A stretch of 64,000 nucleotides of DNA, from assembly GCA_911728435.2 (NCBI GenBank), contig OU452211.1, forward strand, positions 13,684,428 to 13,748,427. Reading direction: 5' to 3'. Source of the DNA: Apoderus coryli. Taxonomy: Eukaryota > Arthropoda > Insecta > Coleoptera > Attelabidae. The notes below the pieces were generated by a model. The model was given only the letters and a program-made list of their open reading frames with translations. It ran no database searches and had not been told where the DNA came from. A program made the translations under genes and the position numbers. Below are positions 10,278-19,019 of this stretch, in pieces (position 1 is the first letter of the stretch; each line of letters opens with the position of its first letter).

Positions 10278-10691
10278 ATGTGGATGGTGTATTCATCAGA
10301 AAACTGGCCGGCTGCAACAGATCTGCCGTCTGCAGTGAATCGAATGGCAGCGCAATTTCACGATCTTGAATTCGATCGTTCACATGCTGCAAATTATGAT
10401 TATAATGTGTGTTTTGATGATAAGATAATGAATAAAGTGTTACAACAAGCAGAAGACTTCAGTACGGGGTGTGATTTATGTCATAAATACCGAGATGGAT
10501 TTATCACATTGGAAACATTTTGTGTGGAAATTATTCAGTTGGGTTTAGAACGGTATTTAATTGATGCGATTCAATATATGCCGACAGATATAGTTGTTAG
10601 ATATCACCTAGACGATCTTATTGAAGGAAATAAAAATTATGATGAAGATGATGATAACGATGAAGAAGAAGAAGATAATAATACAGTATAA
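10278..10691 (+). CDS. Polinton hypothetical protein, acidic tail (137 aa)
   Basis: I do not recognise this protein. It starts at a clean ATG about 330 bp inside the left repeat and is the outermost gene on this side. The N-terminal two thirds are mixed, with several Cys (FSTGCDLCHKYRDGF, residues 56-70) and many aromatic residues. The last 20 residues are almost entirely Asp, Glu and Asn. There are no membrane segments or signal peptide. An acidic tail suits a DNA mimic or nucleoprotein partner, but that is guesswork. Codon and base composition match the neighbouring Polinton genes, and the frame is open throughout. Confidence 0.6.
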   Translation: MWMVYSSENWPAATDLPSAVNRMAAQFHDLEFDRSHAANYDYNVCFDDKIMNKVLQQAEDFSTGCDLCHKYRDGFITLETFCVEIIQLGLERYLIDAIQYMPTDIVVRYHLDDLIEGNKNYDEDDDNDEEEEDNNTV

Positions 10692-10978
10692 TAATTATTT
10701 TATGTATATATAATTTTGCTTTTATTGTGTTTATATAAATATATGCTGGGTTTACTGTGATAACTGAAAAAGGTGTTTTTTTTTTTTTTTTTGTAGTTAG
10801 TATTGCAACAATAGGTGTTTATCACCACCCACAAAATTATTTCTATACATTTTATTACACATTCTATTGTATTCTATTATACCCAAAAATAATTTTAATC
10901 TATTGGATGTATCTGTGAACACCAAATACTACCTACTACTACTATAAAAGCTTGTTTTTTTCCTATCTTCTTGACACA

Positions 10979-11353
10979 GCAATAAAAATAGATATATATG
11001 TGAGATGTCATTCTCCAGAATTTAAATTGATTTAATTTACTAAAATTCACATGTATATTATATGCTTTTCAAAACATAATAGGAAAAAATGAAAAGAGAG
11101 GTTTTTTTATGGTTAATATGGGAACAATAGGTAAATTGACTTTATTACCTGTTACAAATTTTTGTCTAGACTTTTTCCGTAGGAATGTATTAGCACACCA
11201 ATAAACATAGATATTTTATGTGAGATGTCATTCTCAAGAATTTAAATTGATTTAATTCACTAAAATTCACATGTGTATTATATGCTTTTCAAAACATAAT
11301 AGGAAAACTGAAAAGATAGATTCTTTTATAGATAATATGGGAACAATAGGTAA
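10979..11353 (+). repeat. Pair of about 150-bp direct repeats inside the Polinton
   Basis: Bases 10979-11133 and 11201-11353 are direct repeats sharing TGTGAGATGTCATTCTC, GAATTTAAATTGATTTAAT and AAAACATAATAGGAAAA blocks, at roughly 90 percent identity by eye. A second shared block (CTGTTACAAATTTTTGTC) occurs at about 11151 and 11478. The whole gap 10692-11682 is AT-rich and otherwise empty. Confidence 0.8.
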
Positions 11354-11682
11354 GCTGTGTGTTTATTGCACAGCAGCAAAATAAAGATATACGTTATTTG
11401 TTGGGTTTTTGGATGTAAAATGATATATTTTACCTTTATATCTAATCAATTGATAGAATAGAATACATTTATTGCCTGTTACAAATTTTTGTCTAGACTT
11501 TTTTCTTTTTTTTTGGAAATCGATAATAATATGATTATTTTCATATAACACATTTACATTATAAATTTTTTTATTCTAATAGATATATAAAAAAAATAAA
11601 ACAAATCATTTTACTATATAATATATTTTATTTATAATTTTTTAGTGATACAATGCCTACATTCCATAATCAAATATTTAAT

Positions 11683-12918
11683 TTATAAACTTAATTTCGT
11701 GTTTACTACACCGTCTGAAATATTATACATCATATAAGAATCATGAATGATAATTGCATATACTTTTACATTTGCAGGAAACTGCGATTCGCGTGTTTCA
11801 AATTCTAATTTGATATCAACGCTAGAATGTTTGATTGCCTCTGGTTGACAAGAACAATCGATAATGAAAACCGGGTTGTTTGGAAATTGACCCAAGCTTA
11901 ATATTGGGTCGGAATGTTCTGTGTTATAATATTTTTGTTGAATATTCTGATATGTATGATATACTGCTCCGTAAAGTTTTTTAGAGAAATCTAAATTCCA
12001 TTTCTCATATGGATACACTGTTGAGTTTAAATATGTTCTTATATTGGAAATGTTTGCGTGTATAAATTGCGTGGCATCCATATTGATGTTTTCATAATTT
12101 GAAATATTTTGAAAGCCAATTATAATATAACGTGGTTTTTCGAGACTAGTAGTTGTTCTAATCGACCATATATCTGAGCTAGTTTCACGTAATTTCGGTA
12201 GTTCATATAAGTCCCAAGACCGAAATGCAATATTAATTCGAGAATTTAGTCCTCCTTTATTAATTTTCATCATCAGTTTCAACTTCTGACTATCTTCGGG
12301 AACTATGTGATTAATTTTCCATTCAATTTTATTTATTTTTAAAATAGCACTTCCGTCACCAATATAACTATTATTATAGTTTCTAGCAATTATTAATATA
12401 AGTTCGTGTCGTACATTAATGAAAGCGCCCTTATAGTCTTCAGCAATACCAAATAAGTATTTCAATGGCAATTTACCGCTGAAAACATGACTAATTGGAT
12501 CCAGGATATCTTGTAAATCTTCGGACAAGCCCCAGCCACTACTACAAAGCCCTCTTTCTTGACTATATGGACATAATGCCATAGTTTTCAGGGAAGTTGT
12601 AATCCCCGGTTTCCTAATCATAGCGACTTGCTCATTCCCAATCTCATATCTTATTTCTTCGAAAAGAAACGCTAATGAATTGTTTGATAAATAACAGGAT
12701 TTCTTATCATCCTCAGCTTGAAATGTTCCTTCAATATAAATATAACTCTCAGAAATGTCTAATATTAAGTCTTGGAAATTAACCGGAATTCGAACTTCAT
12801 CGGAATTATTATATACGGGGCTGCCGTATGGTTTATATGTATATTCTTGAACGTTAGACAATGCATTGTCAAACACAGGCTCTCCAAATATGTTTAATTT
12901 ATTAGATAAGGATGACAT
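11683..12918 (-). CDS. Major capsid protein, double jelly-roll (Polinton MCP)
   Basis: A 411-residue protein that would form the hexon-like trimers of the capsid shell. Family landmarks I can read are a first-barrel segment ending ESYIYIEGTF (residues 55-64), the NNSLAFLFEEIRYEIGN helix-strand region (about 79-95), WKINHIVPEDSQ (about 202-213), the DIWSIRTTTSLEKPRYIIIG stretch that begins the second barrel (about 244-263), a YPYEKW motif and a C-terminal VKVYAIIIHDSYMMY strand. These match the layout of Polinton/adintovirus MCPs. It is shorter than many of them (500-700 aa) but complete at both ends. It lies 2 bp downstream of a 63-codon gene and about 220 bp from the penton gene, the usual pairing. 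Confidence 0.8.
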   Translation of the reverse strand: MSSLSNKLNIFGEPVFDNALSNVQEYTYKPYGSPVYNNSDEVRIPVNFQDLILDISESYIYIEGTFQAEDDKKSCYLSNNSLAFLFEEIRYEIGNEQVAMIRKPGITTSLKTMALCPYSQERGLCSSGWGLSEDLQDILDPISHVFSGKLPLKYLFGIAEDYKGAFINVRHELILIIARNYNNSYIGDGSAILKINKIEWKINHIVPEDSQKLKLMMKINKGGLNSRINIAFRSWDLYELPKLRETSSDIWSIRTTTSLEKPRYIIIGFQNISNYENINMDATQFIHANISNIRTYLNSTVYPYEKWNLDFSKKLYGAVYHTYQNIQQKYYNTEHSDPILSLGQFPNNPVFIIDCSCQPEAIKHSSVDIKLEFETRESQFPANVKVYAIIIHDSYMMYNISDGVVNTKLSL

Positions 12919-12920
12919 GT

Positions 12921-13112
12921 TTAATATTTTCGAATTTTTAAACCAATGGATTGAAGGAATATTTGATTTTTTTTAGTAATAACACAACCGGAACCGTTGC
13001 TGTTGTAATTAGTACTGTTGCTTAACATCTCTTTCTTCCTCTTTTTTATATAAACATCATTCTTTGCAGGTGTATTGTGGTGTTTAATCACATTATTGTA
13101 AACAAACCCCAT
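12921..13112 (-). CDS. Small basic Polinton protein between penton and MCP (63 aa)
   Basis: The ATG is clear and the stop is 2 bp before the MCP start. The protein is rich in Lys and Asn, with KKRKK (residues 23-27) and a C-terminal segment NQIFLQSIGLKIRKY. As I recall, short Polinton/adintovirus proteins ending in an FL-S-GLK type motif occur beside the capsid genes and are suspected core (pX-like) or cement proteins. The position supports a real gene despite the small size. Function is inferred from location and charge only. Confidence 0.6.
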   Translation of the reverse strand: MGFVYNNVIKHHNTPAKNDVYIKKRKKEMLSNSTNYNSNGSGCVITKKNQIFLQSIGLKIRKY

Positions 13113-13139
13113 TGATGTTATTATGTATTATTATTATTG

Positions 13140-13874
13140 TTAATCGAGCACTTTAAGTTCTAATTTTACAATAATTTTTTCACCACGAAAATTTAATAGC
13201 CTGCCTGTATCATCTAAAATTCTTATTGTAATATTTTCAATTGACTGACGTCCCAATGGTTTAACTGGCATATATATAATATGTTGCGGTTCCTTTGTTA
13301 ATCTATATCCTGGTTCGACGTCAATATCAAAATCAAACAGTGCATGTGATTCAATATCGTTAAAAAATGCACCACTGATTACATTGCAATGTACTGATAT
13401 GATACGGACTCTCATAATATCAACCGGTAAAGTTGATTCGACCAACGTATTCGATGGTAAAATTGTTTTTCCAAATCCTAATAGTGAACCAATAGAATTG
13501 TCGGCTGTGAAATCGATATCGTAAATAGACCATAATTCACATTTCAAAGTGTTTGAATTGGGATACAAAAGAAATATTTGTTTATAATCGTCCTCGCTGA
13601 AATTGTGTAAACCCATTAACATTATCAATTTTTTATATATTTCACCGATCTCATACGTCCCAGGTGGTATGAATACATTAATATAATCAACATCACTTTT
13701 ATGCTTCTTATAAGTGAATTTATTATTTTTTTCGTCTATGTTTAAAATAGAGTTATATGAATAAAAAGCAATTAATCCTAATCCATAACGTCTAGAGGTA
13801 TCCAATTCAATTGGTGGATAATAATCTGCAGACAACACACTAGATGTTCCAGACAACAGAAACGTTCTCGACAT
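13140..13874 (-). CDS. Penton (minor capsid protein), single jelly-roll
   Basis: A 244-residue protein predicted to form the pentameric vertices. I chose the ATG at 13874; upstream in-frame codons have no ATG. Polinton penton signatures are the strand pattern near the N-terminus (MSRTFLLSG, then YPPIEL), IPPGTYEIGEIYKKL (about residues 69-83), the helix SIGSLLGFG, and the end motif GRLLNFRGEKIIVKLEL. It is the usual length for the family. It lies 33 bp downstream of the 136-codon gene and just upstream of the small basic protein and MCP, in the same direction, so the capsid genes form one compact block. Confidence 0.85.
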   Translation of the reverse strand: MSRTFLLSGTSSVLSADYYPPIELDTSRRYGLGLIAFYSYNSILNIDEKNNKFTYKKHKSDVDYINVFIPPGTYEIGEIYKKLIMLMGLHNFSEDDYKQIFLLYPNSNTLKCELWSIYDIDFTADNSIGSLLGFGKTILPSNTLVESTLPVDIMRVRIISVHCNVISGAFFNDIESHALFDFDIDVEPGYRLTKEPQHIIYMPVKPLGRQSIENITIRILDDTGRLLNFRGEKIIVKLELKVLD

Positions 13875-13907
13875 GACTGGGCAATAAATCAAACTGAAAT
13901 ATTGCTT

Positions 13908-14318
13908 TTACCGCCGCCAGCAACACAATAGATGTAGTTTTTTTTCTTTTTTATGTGTCACTTTCTTTGATTCTTTTTTTTTTTCTGTTATGCACTCAAT
14001 TTCTCTAATATTACAAGAAACACAAAATATTTTTCTAGGAAATGGGCCGTCTATTTCGTCACCGCTAGCGTTATTCGTCAGATAATGTTCCGTGCAATAA
14101 AAATATTTATTAATATCATTGTCTTCACGTAAATGTTTAGGAAGTTTGTCCCAAACCAATGCGATTTCCTTTGAAGCACATGTAATCAAAACCTCTTTAG
14201 GCACATCAGCAAGTTGTTTTTCATTCATTTTTATCAAACTACCCAATTGTGAGTAAGTATGTAAAGACTGAGCCATTTTTTTTATGTCATTACGACTCAT
14301 TTCCTGTATAGAATCCAT
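13908..14318 (-). CDS. Polinton hypothetical protein, Lys-rich C-terminus (136 aa)
   Basis: I do not recognise this one. It opens with a clear ATG that overlaps the protease end by 29 bp and stops 33 bp before the penton ATG. The N-terminal 80 residues look helical (MSRNDIKKMAQSLHTYSQL). Two Cys pairs occur around residues 72-102 (FYCTEHYL and FCVSCNIREIEC), a possible zinc site. The tail is strongly basic (KKKESKKVTHKKEKK) and ends LLCCWRR. Position inside the morphogenesis block suggests a virion or assembly role. Confidence 0.6.
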   Translation of the reverse strand: MDSIQEMSRNDIKKMAQSLHTYSQLGSLIKMNEKQLADVPKEVLITCASKEIALVWDKLPKHLREDNDINKYFYCTEHYLTNNASGDEIDGPFPRKIFCVSCNIREIECITEKKKESKKVTHKKEKKLHLLCCWRR

Positions 14319-14700
14319 CGTGATTGAGAAACGTTAAACATAAATGCCCACACCACACCGTATTAAAATCTTGATGAGAATTGTAATTATAATATATTTT
14401 AAGAAGAGTATTTGGAATATTTTTTGTAAAATAATGTATTAACTCTTGAGGTGGTGGTAAATTACCAAAACTATCATAATAATTTACTATATTAGCACGT
14501 TTTTTATATGCTACCCAATGTGTACCTCTACCACTAGTACTATCTAGATTTACAATTGCACATTCTTTATATAGTGGTCCTGCTATATTCAAATTATTGC
14601 GACTATAAACACCACGAAAATTTTTTATATTTAATGTATTAACATATTTTATAATGTCGAGATTTGATAGCGGTCTTTGTGGTAGAGTGTTTACTAGTTT
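14290..14700 (-). CDS. Adenain-like maturation cysteine protease
   Basis: This encodes the protease that trims capsid precursors. Numbered from the upstream coordinate, the catalytic residues are His about 61 in GTHWVAY, Asp about 76 in YDSFG and Cys about 117 in CGHLC; an FRGVYSRNNL segment precedes them as in the family. There is no in-frame ATG between an in-frame stop near 14795 and the conserved N-terminal region, so the true start is unresolved. Options are a non-AUG start, ribosomal coupling with the overlapping PLA2-like gene, or a short upstream exon. The upstream coordinate given here is therefore only a conservative limit of the conserved frame. The catalytic core is intact. Confidence 0.85.
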   Translation of the reverse strand, partial: KLVNTLPQRPLSNLDIIKYVNTLNIKNFRGVYSRNNLNIAGPLYKECAIVNLDSTSGRGTHWVAYKKRANIVNYYDSFGNLPPPQELIHYFTKNIPNTLLKIYYNYNSHQDFNTVWCGHLCLTFLNHDGFYTGNES

Positions 14701-15578
14701 TTTTGATTTTTTAAATATAATCCAAATCCATTGCGGTGTTTTTTGAGTAGTAATCCACTTCCAACGATTGTCGGAGCATTTGATTTATTTCGATGTTTGT
14801 TGTTTGTTATCTGCTCCTTTGAATTTTTTGTAGCATTCACAGCTCTCACAATTCCTGCAGCACCACCAGCCAAACTACCTAATGCAGACAATCCTGCAAA
14901 AATGGGGATCAATGGCAAAACACCTCCAATTTTTGGTACAGGTATAATGCGTGGTGTCTTAATTTTTTCTTTTCCACCTATGTCTTTAACATATTTTCGA
15001 GCACATTTTAACGCTATTTTTGCAACCGATAAAGCATTATTCTTTTTATTTTTCACACAAGTCGTTTTTTTAATAGATTGTCGAACATTTTTTAAAACAC
15101 CACCAACAAATGTTATACGTTTTTTATTATTTTTACGTTTATTACAACGGTTTCTTTTACATCCACTCGTTTTTTTAGTAGTACCACACAGAGTCCTCAT
15201 ACCTAATCCGAGCTTTCTTTTTGTTTTAATAATGTTTGTTACTAACCACGAATGTGCTCTCTCATTCACAGGTATCTGCTTTGATTTAGTTAATTCCCAA
15301 GCACGATCTTCCAGGATTTTATCTGCTCTATGACGTTCACTTAAATGATTACTATTTGCATATGCTATGTCGTGTGTTTTACATAGTTTATCTAGAGAAT
15401 TAACTCCTGAATCACCTCTTAACAGTCTTTTGCGTAATTTCGTTCCGACTCCGCAATAATCATATCCAGGTATATGGAGTTCGATTGGGGTATTATTAAT
15501 TAATGAGTTTATAATACCTGCGCCAGTTTTTCGTTGACTTTGTTTGATAACACGTCTATCTAGCGCAACAGTGGCCAT
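14694..15578 (-). CDS. PLA2-domain / protein VI-like virion protein
   Basis: The protein has 294 residues. Residues 37-75 form a parvovirus-type phospholipase A2 motif: a Ca-binding-like PGYDYCGVGT loop followed by DKLCKTHDIAY with the catalytic His69-Asp70 pair. The middle is very basic (KRNRCNKRKNNKKR). Residues about 215-245 are a hydrophobic, Gly/Ala-rich helix (FAGLSALGSLAGGAAG) like the membrane-active part of adenovirus protein VI. The tail has repeated GLLLKK/GLYLKN-type ends seen in Polinton homologues. Together these suggest a capsid-internal protein that helps penetrate endosomal membrane, by analogy with known families. It diverges from the ATPase gene with only a 46-bp gap, a likely shared promoter. 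Confidence 0.8.
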   Translation of the reverse strand: MATVALDRRVIKQSQRKTGAGIINSLINNTPIELHIPGYDYCGVGTKLRKRLLRGDSGVNSLDKLCKTHDIAYANSNHLSERHRADKILEDRAWELTKSKQIPVNERAHSWLVTNIIKTKRKLGLGMRTLCGTTKKTSGCKRNRCNKRKNNKKRITFVGGVLKNVRQSIKKTTCVKNKKNNALSVAKIALKCARKYVKDIGGKEKIKTPRIIPVPKIGGVLPLIPIFAGLSALGSLAGGAAGIVRAVNATKNSKEQITNNKHRNKSNAPTIVGSGLLLKKHRNGFGLYLKNQKN

Positions 15579-15624
15579 AAAAATAACATAAACCAGTTAA
15601 TAATTTACATTCTTATATGTGATA

Positions 15625-16320
15625 ATGAGGCTCATTAAACAAGATCAAAATTTCAAAGTAGAAAATTTTGATTTTTCAAATAATAATACGGAAAATAAAA
15701 TTAAACGCCACGGACCATTACTACCGAATACAATACGGGGTTTGATCATTGGTAGGAGCAACACCGGGAAAACAGCTGTCATGATTTCTTTATTAATACA
15801 CCCCAACGGTTTACATTTTAAGAATATCTACATATATACGAAAACATTATTCCAGAGCAAATACAGGTATTTGGCTGAAGTCGTTGCACCAATAAACGGT
15901 CTTGGTTATTACACTTTTAATAATAATGAATCTATAATTCCACCATTAGAAGCAAAAGTAGATTCTGTATTTATATTTGACGATGTTATATGTGAGAAAC
16001 AAAATGTAATTAGAGAATACTTTTGTATTTCGCGTCATAAGAATATTGATGTTTTTTTTCTATCCCAAGGCTATTCTAAAGTGTCGAAACAATTAATTCG
16101 GGAAAATTCCAACTTTCTAATAATCTTCACACAGGATGAAACAAATCTCCGACATATATATAGTGATCATGTCAATCCAGACATGGAATTTACACAATTC
16201 GCGCAAATATGCAAACTTTGTTGGAATGAAGATTTTGGATTCCTTGTAATCGATAAAGATAGTCCATTAAATCAGGGCCGATATCGAAAAGGATTGGATA
16301 ATTATATATGCCTGCAATAA
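15625..16320 (+). CDS. Genome-packaging ATPase (A32/FtsK-HerA type)
   Basis: A motor protein predicted to pump the genome into capsids. It is 231 residues from the ATG at 15625. Walker A is GRSNTGKT (residues 43-50), Walker B is VFIFDDV (about 115-121), and FFLSQGYSKV (about 147-156) fits the sensor region that follows in A32-like ATPases. The length is typical for Polinton ATPases. It is the first plus-strand gene right of the divergent point with the PLA2-like gene and is intact. Confidence 0.9.
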   Translation: MRLIKQDQNFKVENFDFSNNNTENKIKRHGPLLPNTIRGLIIGRSNTGKTAVMISLLIHPNGLHFKNIYIYTKTLFQSKYRYLAEVVAPINGLGYYTFNNNESIIPPLEAKVDSVFIFDDVICEKQNVIREYFCISRHKNIDVFFLSQGYSKVSKQLIRENSNFLIIFTQDETNLRHIYSDHVNPDMEFTQFAQICKLCWNEDFGFLVIDKDSPLNQGRYRKGLDNYICLQ

Positions 16321-16405
16321 ATTCAAAATGTTCATTATTCAATCAACCATCGAATAAAAAACTTTATTATTGTTATATTTACTTATTCATGAATGTTGTG
16401 TTATA

Positions 16406-17272
16406 ATGTCTGAGGATATTCGAAGTAAGATTGATTTAAAACAGAAATTAATTGATGCTACTGAATCAGTTCGAAAAAAGTATAAATCTTTACATAACAA
16501 TCAAGTGGAGCAGACGAGAATTCTAGAGGAGTTGTATGAGCCAATTACAAAGCCGCTTAATACAATCGGTTCAACGGCACCAAATGCGACAACACCCAAA
16601 ATAAACGTTGAACAAGTTGAACAATCGGATAATAGAATCGGTGAACTATTACCAAAACATTTAAAAAGCGTTATAAGCAACAGTGGGGAATATGATTATA
16701 TATATGGGGTTTATACGGATGATATAAACAAGAAATTCTTCATGGGTAATTGCGAAGTGACATTCCCTCAGATGAAACATATTTCTGTATGGATGAATCG
16801 TAAAAAAATAGCAACTTTTGACGGTGGTGATGAGTTTTTTAACGTTCTATTTTTAAAATACCCATACCTAGAATTGGGTCAGGGTTTGAATAATATAACA
16901 AAAAATACTTATCGTGAATTATTAGAATTAACCCAGGCTCCATATAAAGATTATAACCGCGAACTCGGACTGAATATAACGAGGAGTCGAAAGTTTCGGG
17001 AAATTATAGAACCGTTAGTAAGACAAAAAAGAGATGGTCTTCGCAGTAAAAAAATTTTAGAACCAATCGCATATACATCTGGTGGTTCACTGTTGCCATC
17101 ACAAAAGTGCTTCAATACAAAACGAATAGATTACGTATATTGGAACAACCCAAATGAACTTATTACACGTTTACAATTGCTTTATAGTTCAAAATTAGCG
17201 GGAAACACGGGTTTAGATAATGAAATATTATCAATAATTGAAGAGCTAAGGGAGGATGGTATTATTCATTGA
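16406..17272 (+). CDS. Conserved Polinton protein, DUF8207 type
   Basis: From the ATG at 16406 the protein has 288 residues. The first 40 are coiled-coil-like (RSKIDLKQKLIDATESVRKK). A central globular part follows (YGVYTDDINKKFFMGNCEV; then a YPYLELGQGL and TYRELL segment). The C-terminus reads YWNNPNELITRLQLLYSSKL, then an AGNTGLDNE-IIEELREDGII ending. This C-terminal pattern is the hallmark I associate with the DUF8207 family found in Maverick/Polintons of insects and other invertebrates. The molecular role is unknown; position beside the ATPase suggests a virion or packaging function. Confidence 0.75.
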   Translation: MSEDIRSKIDLKQKLIDATESVRKKYKSLHNNQVEQTRILEELYEPITKPLNTIGSTAPNATTPKINVEQVEQSDNRIGELLPKHLKSVISNSGEYDYIYGVYTDDINKKFFMGNCEVTFPQMKHISVWMNRKKIATFDGGDEFFNVLFLKYPYLELGQGLNNITKNTYRELLELTQAPYKDYNRELGLNITRSRKFREIIEPLVRQKRDGLRSKKILEPIAYTSGGSLLPSQKCFNTKRIDYVYWNNPNELITRLQLLYSSKLAGNTGLDNEILSIIEELREDGIIH

Positions 17273-17327
17273 ATTTACGTTAAAAGTGTTCGTTAAAAAA
17301 CAATTTAATATATAATTAGTAGTTGTC

Positions 17328-17801
17328 ATGGAGAGAAGTGTTGATAAATTTGGTCGAAAAAAAATAAAAAATTTTACAATACAACGGGGTCGACCGGGTG
17401 TTGGATTTAAATTGACTAATGATCAACATTTCGATCTTGAAAACAGACGTATATGCAATATTGCCGAACCGTTTAATGATAGTGATGCAGCAAGTCGAAG
17501 ATATGTTGACAAGCACATAACAACAGCGATTACTGGTATTTTAAATATATTAAAGACGTCTGAAGATATCACATTGGATAATACAAAAAAATATGTTGGT
17601 GAACACATTCACCAACGTATTGGTGAATTAGTCATTCAAATGAAGACATATATTGATAATGAGATTAAGACAATCAAAGAAATGAATCCGAAAATATTAG
17701 ATGAATCCATTATAAATAGATTAGATGCATTGGAAAATTATATTAATTCCGCTCGTGTTAGAGTTGATAAAACAAATAAAAAAAATAAATGTATTGAATA
17801 A
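17328..17801 (+). CDS. Fibre-like coiled-coil protein
   Basis: A protein of 157 residues whose N-terminal third contains GFKLTNDQHFDLENRRICNI, then DSDAASRRYVD. This resembles the repeating shaft motif of phage tail-fibre and similar trimeric proteins, where a variable trailing region follows a KxLxNVxxPxxxxDAxxxxYVD pattern. Residues about 70-145 are a long, heptad-like helix. Similar short fibre-like proteins are known in Polintons next to the DUF8207 gene. A role at the virion vertex is plausible but unproven. The gap 17802-18026 after it is AT-rich with no gene. Confidence 0.65.
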   Translation: MERSVDKFGRKKIKNFTIQRGRPGVGFKLTNDQHFDLENRRICNIAEPFNDSDAASRRYVDKHITTAITGILNILKTSEDITLDNTKKYVGEHIHQRIGELVIQMKTYIDNEIKTIKEMNPKILDESIINRLDALENYINSARVRVDKTNKKNKCIE

Positions 17802-18026
17802 TAATAAAAAAAAAAAATTGTGTTGATTTAGTTAAAAAATAATTGAAAAAAAAAATAAAACATAATTATATATTTAATAAATATTGTTTTGATTTATAAA
17901 TTTAATTGTTTCATTTATTTATTTATTTATTATAACGGTAAAATCATATTATATAGACGCATAGTTATATATAAACAAACAGAATGTATATGGGCAAGAT
18001 AGTATTGCAATGATTCTTAATTAGTA

Positions 18027-18950
18027 ATGAGCACCAAATTGAGTATTGTAAATGAAATTCATAGGGGTGCTCGTCGAAATTTTCGACGTAGAAGAATAAA
18101 TATTGTTGGTTTTGCAGATCTTTGGCAGCTTGATTTAGCAGACATTCAGCAATACTCTAGTATGAATAATGGATATAGGTATATTCTTGTAGTTATCAAT
18201 TGTTTTTCAAAATTTGTGTGGGTGAAAGCATTAAAAAATAAAACAGGTGTTGAAGTAAGCAATAAAATGAGAGAAATTTTAAACGGTGTGCATAAGAAGG
18301 AATTACCTAAGTACATACAGACAGACAATGGCACAGAATTTTACAATAAATACTTCTCGCAATTAATGAAATCAAATAAAATACATCATTATTCAGTCTT
18401 TAGTACAAAGAAGGCAGCCATTGTTGAACGTGTCATTAGAACATTGAAAAATTGGTTGTATAAACAATTCTCGTTCAGGGGAAAATATGTATGGACTGAT
18501 ATATTGGATGATATTGTACAAACATATAATAATCGAATACATAGAACAACTGGTTTCGCCCCCGCCTCTGTTCTACCCTCAACGAAAATTCCAGCTTATA
18601 TCCAACGACGTGAACGTGTAAAAAAACCAAAATTTAAAACAAATGACATCGTGCGAATTTCGAAATATAAACATATTTTTGAGAAGGGTTATTTTTTTAA
18701 TTGGACTGTAGAACTTTTTAAAATTGTAAAAGTGCGGAAGTCTATACCAACCACTTATTATTTACATGATATGAATGGGGTTCCAATACAAGGTTGTTTT
18801 TATGAATATGAACTATTGAAAACAAAAAATCCAGACAATTATTTAATCGAAAAAGTTGTGAGAAAACGTGGTGACAGAATCCTAGTAAAATGGTTTGGTT
18901 TTAATAGCACACACAACAGTTGGATACATAAAAATGACGTGCTCCAATAA
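18027..18950 (+). CDS. Retroviral-type integrase with chromodomain-like tail
   Basis: This 307-residue integrase would insert the element and make the 6-bp duplication. The DDE core is complete: Asp36 in QLDLADI, Asp100 in IQTDNGTEF and Glu134 in AIVERVIRTLKNW, with 33 residues between the last two. No HHCC zinc finger is visible ahead of the core, so the N-terminal region is short. Residues about 262-306 (YLIEKVVRKRG, then LVKWFGF and SWIHKNDVL) form a chromodomain-like module common in Polinton and Ty3/gypsy integrases and thought to guide chromatin targeting. Intact. Confidence 0.92.
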   Translation: MSTKLSIVNEIHRGARRNFRRRRINIVGFADLWQLDLADIQQYSSMNNGYRYILVVINCFSKFVWVKALKNKTGVEVSNKMREILNGVHKKELPKYIQTDNGTEFYNKYFSQLMKSNKIHHYSVFSTKKAAIVERVIRTLKNWLYKQFSFRGKYVWTDILDDIVQTYNNRIHRTTGFAPASVLPSTKIPAYIQRRERVKKPKFKTNDIVRISKYKHIFEKGYFFNWTVELFKIVKVRKSIPTTYYLHDMNGVPIQGCFYEYELLKTKNPDNYLIEKVVRKRGDRILVKWFGFNSTHNSWIHKNDVLQ

Positions 18951-18979
18951 CTATGTATTTATATATATATATATATATA

Positions 18980-19019
<40 letters not shown>

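Noticed and set aside
14731..15333. 200-codon plus-strand open frame
   Set aside because: It is the antisense shadow of the PLA2/protein VI-like gene and has no recognisable domain.
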